Shown piece after piece: positions 8,904 to 17,642 of a DNA stretch of 64,000 nt. The DNA is from CBDAQD01 sp965275905. GTDB lineage: Bacteria; Pseudomonadota; Alphaproteobacteria; Rhizobiales; JAJFHC01. Every line of letters begins with the position of its first letter. The stretch's first letter is position 1. Made by a program: the position numbers and the translations under genes. The stretch covers positions 81,697-145,696 of the forward strand of contig CBDHYJ010000076.1 in assembly GCA_965275905.1 (NCBI GenBank), in the 5' to 3' direction. Below the pieces are notes generated by a model. It made no database searches. It was not told the DNA's origin and saw only the letters and a program-made list of their open reading frames with translations.

Positions 8904-9824
8904 ATGCCGCCCCAGTTTGAACCCGTGACGGTCCCGTTTATCGGGGCCGGCAAGGAAACCAGTGTCGCGGACGCTGATCTCGTCATTTTCGGCGCGCCGC
9001 ACGGAACGCCCTATCGCGGTATCGCCAACGAACCGTTTGCCGCCGCGCCGGACGCGTTGCGGCGTGCGCTCGAGGACGATGCGCGATGGCCGGATCACTG
9101 GGACTTCGATCTGGACGGCCCGCTGCTCGGCGACGGGGACTTCAAGGTCGCCGACGCCGGCAACCTCGGCACGTCGCCTTCCGACGGCGACGGCAATCGC
9201 CAATTGATCAGGGAGGCGACCGCCCAGATCGTCGGCGGCGGCGCGATTCCCGTCATGCTCGGCGGAGACGATTCCACGCCCATTCCCTTCATCGAAGCAC
9301 TGGCCCCGTCCGGTCCGCTCACGATCATCCAGATCGACGCCCATATCGACTGGCGGGACGAACGCCGCGGCGAGCCCATGGGGTTCTCCAGCACCATGCG
9401 GCGGGCGTCGGAGCTGGATCATGTCGAGGCCATCATCCAGGTCGGCATCCGCGGGTTGGGCTCTGCCCGCCGCGCGGAAGTCGAGTTTGCGAAAGACTGG
9501 GGCGCGAAAATCGTGACGGCCAGGGAGTTTCACCGGGACGGGATCGAGGCCGTGCTGCGTCACCTGAAAACGGATGCCAACTGCATGATCACGCTCGACT
9601 GCGACGCGCTCGATTCCGGCATCATGCCGGCCGTCATGGCGCCGACGCCCGGCGGCCTGTCCTACATGCAGTCGATCGACCTGGTCGGCGCCGTGATCAG
9701 GAAGGCCAGGCTTGTCGCCTTCGACATGATCGAATTCGTCCCGGAACGGGATGTCGACGGAACGGCGGCCATCACGGCCGCGCGCATCGTGGCCAATGTC
9801 CTCGGCGGCCTTGCGCGCAAATAG
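8904..9824 (+). CDS. agmatinase/arginase-family ureohydrolase
   Basis: A binuclear-manganese hydrolase of the arginase/agmatinase fold, cleaving a guanidino group to urea. Visible metal motifs are GGDDST near residue 117, IQIDAHIDWRDE, and the C-terminal LDCDALDSGIMPA. The first motif has Asp where the canonical GGDHS has His, a variant that may change metal affinity. EFVPERDVDGTAAITAAR closes the fold. ATG at 8904 is preferred because GGAGAG lies about eight bases upstream; a GTG 18 codons earlier lacks support. The substrate (agmatine, guanidinobutyrate, guanidine or another) cannot be told. It stands as a single gene between the DMT permease and sbtA. Confidence 0.87.
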   Translation: MPPQFEPVTVPFIGAGKETSVADADLVIFGAPHGTPYRGIANEPFAAAPDALRRALEDDARWPDHWDFDLDGPLLGDGDFKVADAGNLGTSPSDGDGNRQLIREATAQIVGGGAIPVMLGGDDSTPIPFIEALAPSGPLTIIQIDAHIDWRDERRGEPMGFSSTMRRASELDHVEAIIQVGIRGLGSARRAEVEFAKDWGAKIVTAREFHRDGIEAVLRHLKTDANCMITLDCDALDSGIMPAVMAPTPGGLSYMQSIDLVGAVIRKARLVAFDMIEFVPERDVDGTAAITAARIVANVLGGLARK

Positions 9825-10095
9825 CGATCAGCGCCACTGCGGGAAATTCCCTATTGGTCCGGCAGACCTTGCTGCGTCCGGCGCACTGGCCATCACGACC
9901 CCGGCGCGTTCAGCGCGTTCAGCGCAACGGCCGCACGCATCGCCCCGCAATCTATCGCAAGTCGTTCTATCAATACAAAAATTCTATCAAAAGCGATCGA
10001 CCTTGCTGGTTGCGGAAGCCGTCCGCCGCAGATAACTGGGCCATCAATTCCTTTGCTGCGTTTGCCGCATTGTCACTTTACTGGAGGGCCCGGAC

Positions 10096-11085
10096 TTGAC
10101 CGAGGTCTTTGCTTTGGCCGGAGAGAACCTGATCTCTCCCATCGTCCTGTCGTTTGCGCTGGGTCTGGCGGCGGCCCTTGCACGGTCTGATCTGTCGGTC
10201 CCGGAAGCAGCAGCCAAAGCGCTCTCGATCTATCTGCTGTTTGCCATCGGCTTCAAGGGCGGTGTCGGCGTATCGGAACACGGTATCGACCTCAAGCTCG
10301 GCAAGTCGCTCATTGCCGGAATCGTCCTGTCGGCAGCGATGCCCCTGCTCGCGTTCCAACTCCTGAGACTTCTGTCAAAGATGGATCGTCTCAATGCCGC
10401 CGCGGTTGCAGGGCACTACGGCTCGATCTCGATCGTCACTTTTGTCGCCGCGACGTCCGTGCTGCAAAGCCAGGGCATTGCCGCGGAAGGATATATGGTG
10501 GCCGTTGCCGCGGCGATGGAAGCGCCGGCGATTCTCACCGCGCTCTGGCTGGCGTCGCGCAACGGATCAGGTGGCGGATCCGGCAGCCGGGTGGATTCCA
10601 CCCTGTGGCGGGAGGTTCTGCTCAACGGCTCAATCGTGCTGCTCGTCGGTTCGTTCCTGATCGGCTGGATCACGGGTTCCGAAGGACTGGCCGAAATAGA
10701 GAGCTTTATCGTGTCTCCATTCAAGGGCGTCCTGTGTCTGTTCCTGCTCGATATGGGTTTGCTGGCCGGGCGCGGCATGAGAACGGGGCATGGTTCGATC
10801 AACCCGGGCGCGATCGCGTTCGGCATTCTGATGCCGGTGATCGGCGGCATCGCCGGCCTGCTCTGCGCACTGCTGCTGGGGCTGTCGACCGGCGGCGCGA
10901 TGCTGCTGATGGTGCTGTCCGCGTCGGCCAGTTACATCGCCGTGCCGGCGGCCATGCGCGTGGCGTTGCCCGAGGCAAACCCTTCCATCTATCTGACACT
11001 TTCGCTGGGCGTGACCTTCCCGTTCAACCTCGTGCTCGGCATCCCGCTTTATCTGGCTTTGGCGCAGGCATTCACCGGAGGCTAA
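10096..11085 (+). CDS. sbtA: sodium-dependent bicarbonate permease, SbtA family
   Basis: Inner-membrane protein of ~10 helices matching the SbtA (formerly DUF897) family. Two inverted repeats are visible: the first with LSIYLLFAIGFKGGVGVSEHG and GHYGSISIVTFVAATS, the second with LFLLDMGLLAGRGM and ASASYIAVPAAMRVALPEANP. SbtA imports bicarbonate with sodium. At 329 residues it is close to the usual length. The start is TTG at 10096 with GGAGG about nine bases upstream. The next gene, one base after the stop, is a PII-like regulator of SbtB type, the classical partner, which supports the assignment strongly. Confidence 0.9.
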   Translation: MTEVFALAGENLISPIVLSFALGLAAALARSDLSVPEAAAKALSIYLLFAIGFKGGVGVSEHGIDLKLGKSLIAGIVLSAAMPLLAFQLLRLLSKMDRLNAAAVAGHYGSISIVTFVAATSVLQSQGIAAEGYMVAVAAAMEAPAILTALWLASRNGSGGGSGSRVDSTLWREVLLNGSIVLLVGSFLIGWITGSEGLAEIESFIVSPFKGVLCLFLLDMGLLAGRGMRTGHGSINPGAIAFGILMPVIGGIAGLLCALLLGLSTGGAMLLMVLSASASYIAVPAAMRVALPEANPSIYLTLSLGVTFPFNLVLGIPLYLALAQAFTGG

Positions 11086-11086
11086 A

Positions 11087-11398
11087 ATGCAGACCCATCC
11101 CGCCAAGAGAGTCGAGATCACAATCGAAAAGGTGATGCAGACGCGCCTCACCGAAGCGTTGAGGTCAGCCGATGTGACCGGCTACACGATTCTGCCGGTG
11201 TTTGGCGGCTCCGGCCGGTCAGGTGAATGGAGCCGGTCGGGACAGGTCAGCAACGCCGGCGGCATGGTGCAGGTCATCTGCATCGTCCGGCCCGAACGGC
11301 TGGATGCGCTTCTCGAAGCCGCGTTCTCCGTCGTCGAGCGCCACATCGGCGTCGTCTGCATCACGGATTGCGGTGTGCTCAGGGCGGAGCGGTTCTAG
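11087..11398 (+). CDS. sbtB: PII-like regulator of bicarbonate transport, SbtB family
   Basis: A 103-residue trimeric PII-like protein. It shows a ferredoxin-like beta-alpha-beta start (RVEITIEKVMQTRLTEALRSA), a loop with GGSGRSGEW in the nucleotide-binding T-loop region, and a closing strand (VVCITDCGVLRAERF). SbtB binds adenine nucleotides, including cAMP in cyanobacteria, and gates SbtA. The start lies one base after the sbtA stop, with GGAGG from the end of sbtA as ribosome binding site, so the pair is one operon. The C-terminal Cys-x-Cys redox extension of some cyanobacterial SbtB proteins is absent. Confidence 0.87.
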   Translation: MQTHPAKRVEITIEKVMQTRLTEALRSADVTGYTILPVFGGSGRSGEWSRSGQVSNAGGMVQVICIVRPERLDALLEAAFSVVERHIGVVCITDCGVLRAERF

Positions 11399-11407
11399 AG
11401 CTTGCAG

Positions 11408-11971
11408 CTACCGGGTGTGCAAATCGACGATTTGCACTGCAGCGGCCTTGGCGTCCTGCGCCGGATTTTCCGTGTGACCCAAATGAGCCGTGACAATCGC
11501 TCCCTCTTTCAGGAGAAGCAGCTGTCTTGCGACCAATTCAGGATCTTTCAGGTCAGCTCTCTCGGCCAACCCGATCATGTGCCTCTCTAGCATGCGCTTG
11601 TGATCCGCGGACTGGATATGGATCGGATGGCTGGCTTCCTGAAATTCCGATGATGCCTTGATGAACATGCATCCCCTGTAGCCTGCCTCGGAAAACCATT
11701 CTTCCAGAGCGTCGAACATGGCGATCAGTTGCTCTCGCGGAGTTTCGGCCAGCTCTTCTATCCGCCGGTACAGCCAGTTCCGGAAGTTCTCGTCGCGCAA
11801 GCGCAGCACGGCAATGATGAGATCCTCCTTGGTTCGGAAGTGCTTGTACATCGACGTCTTCGATATGCCGGTTTCTGCGACGAGCGTGTCCATGCCGGTC
11901 GCATTGAAGCCGTTCCGGTAGAACGCCTTCAGCGCCTTCTGAACCAGTTCATCTCGCTTTGTTGGCCTCAT
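11408..11971 (-). CDS. TetR/AcrR-family transcriptional repressor
   Basis: A 187-residue regulator with an N-terminal TetR helix-turn-helix (KRDELVQKALKAFYRNGFN, then ETGISKTSMYKHFRTKEDLI at ~31-50) and an all-helical ligand domain. It is divergent from the isochorismatase-like gene. The 450-base gap carries three copies of a TACCGAT half-site motif, one directly upstream of its own start and two over the opposite promoter, so autorepression and repression of the neighbour are both likely. The C-terminal domain resembles the TetR_C_16/YcdC-like group; the ligand is unknown. Confidence 0.88.
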   Translation of the reverse strand: MRPTKRDELVQKALKAFYRNGFNATGMDTLVAETGISKTSMYKHFRTKEDLIIAVLRLRDENFRNWLYRRIEELAETPREQLIAMFDALEEWFSEAGYRGCMFIKASSEFQEASHPIHIQSADHKRMLERHMIGLAERADLKDPELVARQLLLLKEGAIVTAHLGHTENPAQDAKAAAVQIVDLHTR

Positions 11972-11987
11972 GTCAGCTCCTAAAATT

Positions 11988-12160
11988 TACCGATCTGTAC
12001 ATATTTCGATAAACAAATCCGTTCAAGTAAAAAATATTTTATCGATAAGAATCAACGAGCTACGCACCGTCTTACTTTTCTTGGCGTTCAAGCTTCAAAA
12101 AATCCTGTTGACAGAGTGTACCGATCTGTACATTCTCTGAGTTAACAAATCGGTACACCT
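11988..12160. promoter_or_regulatory. TetR operator cluster and divergent promoter
   Basis: Three related sites lie in the gap. TACCGATCTGTAC is at 11988-12000, just upstream of the TetR start. TGTACCGATCTGTACA, with matching TGTAC/GTACA ends, is at 12117-12132, and ATCGGTACAC, the same motif inverted, is around 12149-12158. A -35-like TTGACA at 12108-12113 precedes the second site by four bases, and a weak -10 would fall at about 12131-12136, so a bound repressor would cover the promoter reading towards the hydrolase gene. Assignment to the adjacent TetR is by position and site symmetry. Confidence 0.6.
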
Positions 12161-12420
12161 TAGGCCGATCAAACGACCCGAGACGGGAATACACGCCATG
12201 TCACGACCCTCACACCTGCCGCCATAGGCAGCCACCACGTCTCAGAATACCGGACCGCCATGGCGGCGCCGGTCCCCAAGGAAAGCGGATGCGATCCGTC
12301 GACTGACGCGGTGCCACAAGGCCGCGAACGTTGAACCTGTGCCCCGAGCATCGAGCTTCGCTCCGCCGACCACCCGCGCGAATGTCTCGTGCCGACTTAT
12401 TGCGAAGAGAGGAAAAAGCC

Positions 12421-13275
12421 ATGACCACCAGCAAACAGAACCACGGATGCGGATGCACCAATGACGCCATCGACCAGACCCGCCGCAGGGTCATGACCGG
12501 CGCAGCCACAGTCGCTGTCGCGGGCGCAGCAGCCGCCGTCGGCGGCGACGCCCTTGCCGCCACCGACGAAGCACGAGCGGCCTATGCAGATCCTTCCAAG
12601 CCCGGCCTGCCCAAGATCGACATGGAGATTGCGCCCGGACGCACCGCCCTGGTCGTCGTCGACCCGCAAATCGATTTTCTCGACGAGGGCGGCGTGGCCT
12701 GGGGCGTGGTTGGCGAGAGCGTCAGCGAGCAGGGCGTGGTCGACAACCTGGAGCGCCTGTTCATCGCCGCAAAGGCGTCCAACATGCCGGTCGTCATTTC
12801 ACCGCACTACTACTACCCGCAGGATCACAAGTGGAAGTTCGAGGGAACCCTCGAGCGCGTGATGCACAGCATCGGCATGTTCAACCGCAAGGATCCGCTC
12901 AATCTCGACGGCTTCGAGGGATCCGGAGCCGACTGGATGCCGCAGTACAAGAAGTACATCGAGGATGGCGAAACCATCGTGTGCTCACCGCACAAGGTCT
13001 ACGGTCCGGAGCAGAACGATCTCGTTCTCCAGCTTCGCAAGATCGGCATCGACAAGGTGATCCTCGCAGGCATGTCGGCCAATCTCTGTGTCGAAAGCCA
13101 TATGCGTGAATTGCTGGAAACAGGCTTTGAGGTGGCCGTCGTGCGCGACGCGACCGCAGGCGCGAAGGTGCCCGAGGGCGACGGATATCTCGCCGCACTG
13201 ATCAACTTCCGCATGATCGCCAATGCCGTGTGGTGGACCGACGAAGCCGTCGAGCGGATCTCGCGGTCAGCCTAG
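12421..13275 (+). CDS. Tat-exported isochorismatase-family cysteine hydrolase
   Basis: A 284-residue cysteine hydrolase. The N terminus has a twin-arginine signal (TRRRVMTGAATVAVAGAAAA, then ALAA), preceded by a short Cys-rich leader (HGCGCTND). The mature part carries the isochorismatase catalytic set: VVVDPQIDFLDEGG (Asp nucleophile activator) and AGMSANLCVESHMRELL (catalytic Cys), with the usual cis-peptide region before it. These enzymes hydrolyse C-N amide or vinyl-ether bonds of small molecules; the substrate here is unknown. ATG at 12421 is used with AGAGGAAAA just upstream. It faces the TetR gene across shared operators, and the downstream DUF1348, YHS and dehydrogenase genes may belong to the same response. 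Confidence 0.87.
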   Translation: MTTSKQNHGCGCTNDAIDQTRRRVMTGAATVAVAGAAAAVGGDALAATDEARAAYADPSKPGLPKIDMEIAPGRTALVVVDPQIDFLDEGGVAWGVVGESVSEQGVVDNLERLFIAAKASNMPVVISPHYYYPQDHKWKFEGTLERVMHSIGMFNRKDPLNLDGFEGSGADWMPQYKKYIEDGETIVCSPHKVYGPEQNDLVLQLRKIGIDKVILAGMSANLCVESHMRELLETGFEVAVVRDATAGAKVPEGDGYLAALINFRMIANAVWWTDEAVERISRSA

Positions 13276-13383
13276 CGCCCTAACCCGCCCATCTCTCAAA
13301 CCGCCGGGATTCAATTCCGAGATCACGGCAGCAGAGATCGAGTAGCCGATACAGGTGCGCCGTTCCCCCTCCGGCGCAGAACC

Positions 13384-13431
13384 CTCCGGCCGCCAGCCCC
13401 TCCCTCTTCGCTTCCCAACTGGCGGCCGGAG
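13384..13431 (+). promoter_or_regulatory. 13-bp perfect inverted repeat between two genes
   Basis: CTCCGGCCGCCAG at 13384-13396 is exactly repeated in reverse complement at 13419-13431, with a 22-base loop. It lies after the hydrolase stop and 36 bases before the next ATG. No T tract follows on either strand, so it looks more like a transcript-stabilising or attenuating hairpin than a simple terminator. Confidence 0.5.
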
Positions 13432-13467
13432 ACGCAACCGAACAGAACAACGATCAGGAGCAAGACA

Positions 13468-13932
13468 ATGACGCGGCCACCGTTCCCCCCCTTCACCGAA
13501 GAAACTGCGCGCCAGAAAATCCGTGCAGCGGAAGACGGCTGGAACTCGCGCGATCCGGCGAAGGTCGCGCTGGCCTATACGGCCGACAGTCAATGGAGAA
13601 ACCGATCGGAATTCCTGACCGGTCGTGCGGAGATCGAAAGCTTTCTCACGGCCAAGTGGGACAAGGAGCGCGAATACCGGCTCATCAAGGAGCTATGGGC
13701 ATTCCGCGAGAATCGGATAGCCGTGCGCTTCGCTTACGAATGGCATAACGCCGACTTCGAATGGTTCCGCTCCTACGGAAACGAAAACTGGGAGTTCGCC
13801 GAAGACGGCCTGATGCAGCGCCGGATTGCGAGCATCAACGATCTGAGCATCAGGGAATCAGACCGCAAGTTCCATTGGCCACTCGGGCGCCGGCCTGACG
13901 ATCATCCCGGCCTTTCCGATCTCGGACTCTGA
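13468..13932 (+). CDS. DUF1348 / nuclear transport factor 2-fold protein
   Basis: A 154-residue cytoplasmic protein of the DUF1348 family, which adopts the cone-shaped NTF2/SnoaL fold. Family signatures seen are AEDGWNSRDPAKVALAYT, WRNRSEFLTGRAEIESFL, and the closing RRIASINDLSIRESDRKF. Length is normal. A ribosome binding site (CAGGAGCAAGACA) precedes the ATG. The biochemical role is not established; NTF2-fold proteins often bind or isomerise small hydrophobic ligands. It lies 192 bases after the isochorismatase-like gene on the same strand, behind a strong hairpin. Confidence 0.85.
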   Translation: MTRPPFPPFTEETARQKIRAAEDGWNSRDPAKVALAYTADSQWRNRSEFLTGRAEIESFLTAKWDKEREYRLIKELWAFRENRIAVRFAYEWHNADFEWFRSYGNENWEFAEDGLMQRRIASINDLSIRESDRKFHWPLGRRPDDHPGLSDLGL

Positions 13933-14110
13933 GACCCGCTCCAATGCGTTCCTCAAGTTTATCCAAGTCCGGCTGCGTATCGCGACGCTCTCAGCCGCCC
14001 GATTCGAAGACGCCGCGTCTCTTATCCGGCATCGCCCTTCGTTGCCCAAAAGGCAAACGGAATTCACCCAGCCCGCTCAGCAGAGCGGCAACCCCAAAAG
14101 GAGAATTGAA

Positions 14111-14626
14111 ATGAAAACCATCAACTCACTCGTCGCTGCGGCCACGTTCATTGCCGTGTTCTCGGCGGTACCGGCGGCATTCGCCATCGACGAGTACAAC
14201 GTGTCCAAAGGGACAACGGTCAATGGAGAAGGTGTTGCTTTCCGCGGCAACGATCTCGTCGCGATTGCCAACGGCTCGGGTATTGTGCCGGGGCAAGCGA
14301 AGCACACGCATGTGCATGACGGTGTCGCCTACTATTTCGCCTCCGAAGACGCGATGAAGCAGTTTGCGGCAGCGCCAGAAAAGTACATGCCCCAATATGG
14401 CGGCTACTGCACTTTGGGTGTCGCGCTCGGCAAGAAGCTCGACGGCAGCCCGCGCTTTGCGGATATCGTCGACGGCAAGCTCTACATTTTCCTGAATGCT
14501 GCGGTTTTCGAAGCGTACAAGAAGGACAAGGCTGGCATTCTCGCCAAAGCGGCAAAGATGTGGCCGGGCATCCACCACATCTCGGTTGCCGAGGCGAATG
14601 GTCTTGGCGACCTTGCACGGAAGTAG
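14111..14626 (+). CDS. exported YHS-domain protein
   Basis: A 171-residue periplasmic protein with a Sec signal peptide (residues 1-23, SLVAAATFIAVFSAVPAAFA) and a YHS domain. The diagnostic pattern is YYFASEDAMKQFAAAPEKYMPQ followed by GGYCTLGVALGKK. YHS domains are short beta-rich modules often linked to metal handling. The C-terminal part ends in IHHISVAEANGLGDL. ATG at 14111 follows AAAAGGAGAATTGAA. It sits between DUF1348 and the dehydrogenase gene. Confidence 0.85.
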   Translation: MKTINSLVAAATFIAVFSAVPAAFAIDEYNVSKGTTVNGEGVAFRGNDLVAIANGSGIVPGQAKHTHVHDGVAYYFASEDAMKQFAAAPEKYMPQYGGYCTLGVALGKKLDGSPRFADIVDGKLYIFLNAAVFEAYKKDKAGILAKAAKMWPGIHHISVAEANGLGDLARK

Positions 14627-14694
14627 AAATCTCGCCTTGCACATGAGACCCCGGACCGATCCGGCAAGTTCTGAAGTGGCGAGTCCACGACACT

Positions 14695-14728
14695 CCGGGC
14701 GGTCGGCCACAGCGGCCTGACCGCCCGG
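14695..14728 (+). terminator. strong GC hairpin downstream of the YHS gene
   Basis: CCGGGCGGTC at 14695-14704 pairs perfectly with GACCGCCCGG at 14719-14728, and GGCC pairs extend the stem inward. It lies about 70 bases after the YHS stop. No T run follows, so termination strength is uncertain. The rest of 14627-14995 holds no convincing gene. Confidence 0.45.
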
Positions 14729-14995
14729 ACGACTATTCCGCATGAAGAGCCGGCCACCGTCCGGCTGATCTGGCCCTGACCGGCATCGATTTCCGACGGC
14801 CGACGCGCCACGTAATTCTGACACCGCGCCGACGCGCATTGATCGTCGCGGCCAGGACAGTTAGATGTCCGAACGTGCTGGACATGACAATCCCGAGACC
14901 CGCAACGAACATCCGCCTCATTTGCGATGCGGCAACAGACCACGGTATCGACCGGCATCAGATCTGACACGCTTGCGCATTGGACGGAATGAACC

Positions 14996-16519
14996 ATGAA
15001 ACGACGGTACAAGATCGCGATCGGTTTGACGGTGCTTGCCGGTATCGGGGCCGCATTCGGCTACTGGTACGCCATGACCGCGGACAGCAGGGACGCAGGG
15101 CTTGTGGCCTGGAACGAGAATTGCGCCAGCTGTCATGGCAAGACCATGGAAGGAACGGGGCAGGGCCCGGCCCTTGCGAATGTGCAACTCAAGCACGGCG
15201 ACACGGTCGACGAAATGATACCGGTCATTGCCAAGGGTATTCCGGGCACGGCCAAAGAAGGCTGGGAAGAGAAGCTGCCGCCCCAAACGATCAAATTGCT
15301 CGCCATATATATCAGCGAGCAACGCCAGAAGTTTCCGACGACACCGAAGTCCTACACCAAGGAACCCAGGGAAAACCGGGTCATCCGGTCAAAGCACCAT
15401 GACTTCCGCCTTGAACTGGTGACGACCCTGGAGAGCCGGCCGTACTCCCTCGCCCCGCTGCCCGGTGGAGAAATCCTGATCGCCGAAAAGATCCGGGGGC
15501 TTTCCATCGTCGGCCGGGACGGCAGGCAAAGACCGCCGATCGCAGATACCCCGCGGGTCTGGGGAACACTGGCCAGCTTTCGGGGGGCCTGGCTGAACCT
15601 TGGTTCGGTGCTCGATGTCGAACTGCATCCAGATTACGAGGAGAACGGCTGGATCTACCTTTCCCACACCGACCGCTGCAACTGGCTGTGCGGCTGGGTG
15701 GTGCCCGGAACGATGGTCCGCGTCGTCCGCGGCCGCATAAAGGACGGCAAGTGGGTCGATCAGGAAGTCATCTGGTCGGTCCACAAGGACCATTACACGC
15801 CGGTTCCCGATGCGGTCGCCGCCGGGCGTCTGGCATTTGACAAGCGCGGGCACCTGTACATTTCGATCGGCGGCAAGAATGTTTACGGCAAGCTGCATCA
15901 GCTGGACACGCCATTCGGCAAGATTCACCGGGTCCGCGACGATGGAACCGTTCCCGAAGACAATCCCTTCTGGGTCGCGCCGGACAAACGGCCGGAGGCT
16001 TCCACGATCCACACTGTCTGGAGCTACGGGCACCGCACCGGACAGGGGCTGGACGGACATCCGGCCAATGGCGAAATCTGGAACACGGAAATGGGGCCCC
16101 GCGGCGGTGACGAAATCAATCACATCCTCGGCGGACAGAACTACGGGTGGCCGCTATACACGAACGGACTTGCCTATAGCGGCGAGGAAAATTCGATCGG
16201 CAAGGATCTCGGACTGGATTTTCCCATTGAGGACACCGTCCTGCCGGTTGTCGACTTTACCCCGGCGCCCGCCGTGTCGAACTTTACATTTCATCGGGGC
16301 ACCGGTTTCCCCGGCTGGAAGAACGACCTGCTCGTCGGAAGCCTGAAAGCGAGCACGCTCTATCGGCTGCGCATTGAGGACAAGAAGCTTGTCGAGCAGG
16401 AAAAGCTGATCACGGATTTCGGACGCATCCGCGATGTCGAAATGGGCGAGGACGGATTTGTCTACATTGTTCTCGAACACAACGAGACGGGCTCGCTCTG
16501 GCGCATGGTTCCGGAATAG
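14996..16519 (+). CDS. cytochrome c-fused PQQ-type sugar dehydrogenase, membrane anchored
   Basis: A 507-residue periplasmic oxidoreductase. Residues ~6-27 form one membrane anchor. A class I cytochrome c module follows with heme site CASCH at ~43-47 and a distal Met likely in the MIPVIAKG region. From ~140 the protein matches the six-bladed soluble glucose/sorbosone dehydrogenase propeller: IAEKIRGLSIVGRDG, LGSVLDVELHPDYEENGWIY, WSYGHRTGQGLDGHPANGEIW, EMGPRGGDEINHI, FAYT-like close near ITDFGRIRDVEMG. Such propellers bind PQQ and calcium and oxidise aldoses or other alcohols; the fused heme would accept electrons directly. The exact substrate is unknown. ATG at 14996 gives a proper signal anchor. 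Confidence 0.87.
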   Translation: MKRRYKIAIGLTVLAGIGAAFGYWYAMTADSRDAGLVAWNENCASCHGKTMEGTGQGPALANVQLKHGDTVDEMIPVIAKGIPGTAKEGWEEKLPPQTIKLLAIYISEQRQKFPTTPKSYTKEPRENRVIRSKHHDFRLELVTTLESRPYSLAPLPGGEILIAEKIRGLSIVGRDGRQRPPIADTPRVWGTLASFRGAWLNLGSVLDVELHPDYEENGWIYLSHTDRCNWLCGWVVPGTMVRVVRGRIKDGKWVDQEVIWSVHKDHYTPVPDAVAAGRLAFDKRGHLYISIGGKNVYGKLHQLDTPFGKIHRVRDDGTVPEDNPFWVAPDKRPEASTIHTVWSYGHRTGQGLDGHPANGEIWNTEMGPRGGDEINHILGGQNYGWPLYTNGLAYSGEENSIGKDLGLDFPIEDTVLPVVDFTPAPAVSNFTFHRGTGFPGWKNDLLVGSLKASTLYRLRIEDKKLVEQEKLITDFGRIRDVEMGEDGFVYIVLEHNETGSLWRMVPE

Positions 16520-16799
16520 GCCGCACGATCTGCTGCGCGTCAACAGCCCCGGCATGGAAGGCATGCTGAAGCTCAGCAGGGCTGTCGCGGACGTGGCCTA
16601 GCCGCATTTCGTAAGCGTGAGCAGTGAAGGAAAAGGCGCCTCGGATCGTTGCGATCCAGGGCGAAGATCGTCGAGACAGTCCGCGCCGCTTTGCAGAACG
16701 CTGCGCCGCCAGGCGTGACCGTCATTTCGCTGTTGCGCCGGTCCCGGCGGTGCGTTGAGATCAACAGCAACGCGTATCAACATCAATCAAGGGTTGTCC

Positions 16800-17642
16800 A
16801 TGTACGAAGAAGCTATCAAAGCAGGCGGCTATGCAGTCGTTACAGGAGCCGCGAGCGGCGTCGGCCGGGTCGCCGCACTGCGATTTGCTGAAGCCGGATT
16901 AGGCGTGATCCTCGCGGACCTGCCGGGTGACAGGCTCGACGAGGCTGTCGCGGACATCCGAACCGCGGCAACCGGCGGCGCCCAGGTGATCGGTCAGCCG
17001 ACAGACGTCTCAAGAGATGCCGATCTGGAGGACCTGGCCAAGCTGGCATTTTCGACCGGCCCTGTGGCAGTGCTCATGAACAACGCCGGGATCGGCGGAT
17101 TGCCGACCACACCGTGGTCGGAGCCGGAGAACTGGCACCGGCTCCTTGATGTCAACTTCCACGGGGTGCTGCGTGGTCTGCAGGCCTTCGTGCCGCGCAT
17201 GATCGAGGCGAACCGTCCCGCCGTTATCATCAACACCGGTTCGAAACAGGGCATCACGACACCGCCCGGCAACCCGGCCTACAATATTTCAAAAGCCGCG
17301 GTCCGAATTCTGAGCGAACAGCTTGCCCATGAATTGCGCAAGGCCGAGGCGCCGATCTCGGCGCATCTTTTTGTGCCGGGCTTCACCTACACGGGCATGA
17401 TCTCGCGCTCGATTCCGGAAAAGCCGGCGTCGGCCTGGACCAGCGAACAAACGGTCGACTACTTCATTGGGCGATTGGCCAAAGGCGATTTCTACATCCT
17501 TTGCCCCGACAACGACGTTGACGAGACCCGTGACCGCCGCCGTGTCGAATGGTCCATGCGCGATGTAATCGAAAACCGTCCTGCCCTGTCGCGATGGCAT
17601 CCGGAATTTGCGGACGCCTTTGCCGAGTTCGAGAAGTCGTGA
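16800..17642 (+). CDS. short-chain dehydrogenase/reductase
   Basis: A classical NAD(P)-dependent SDR of 280 residues. The cofactor-binding turn TGAASGVGR is at ~16-24, NNAGIGG at ~95-101, catalytic Ser in INTGSKQG, and Tyr/Lys in PAYNISKAAV. The Asp in ILADLPGD after strand two favours NAD(H). ATG at 16800 is preferred because the family fold starts directly after it. The C terminus is longer than a minimal SDR and ends in a WHPEFADAFAEFEKS tail. Substrate unknown; it follows the sugar dehydrogenase on the same strand after a 280-base gap. Confidence 0.87.
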   Translation: MYEEAIKAGGYAVVTGAASGVGRVAALRFAEAGLGVILADLPGDRLDEAVADIRTAATGGAQVIGQPTDVSRDADLEDLAKLAFSTGPVAVLMNNAGIGGLPTTPWSEPENWHRLLDVNFHGVLRGLQAFVPRMIEANRPAVIINTGSKQGITTPPGNPAYNISKAAVRILSEQLAHELRKAEAPISAHLFVPGFTYTGMISRSIPEKPASAWTSEQTVDYFIGRLAKGDFYILCPDNDVDETRDRRRVEWSMRDVIENRPALSRWHPEFADAFAEFEKS

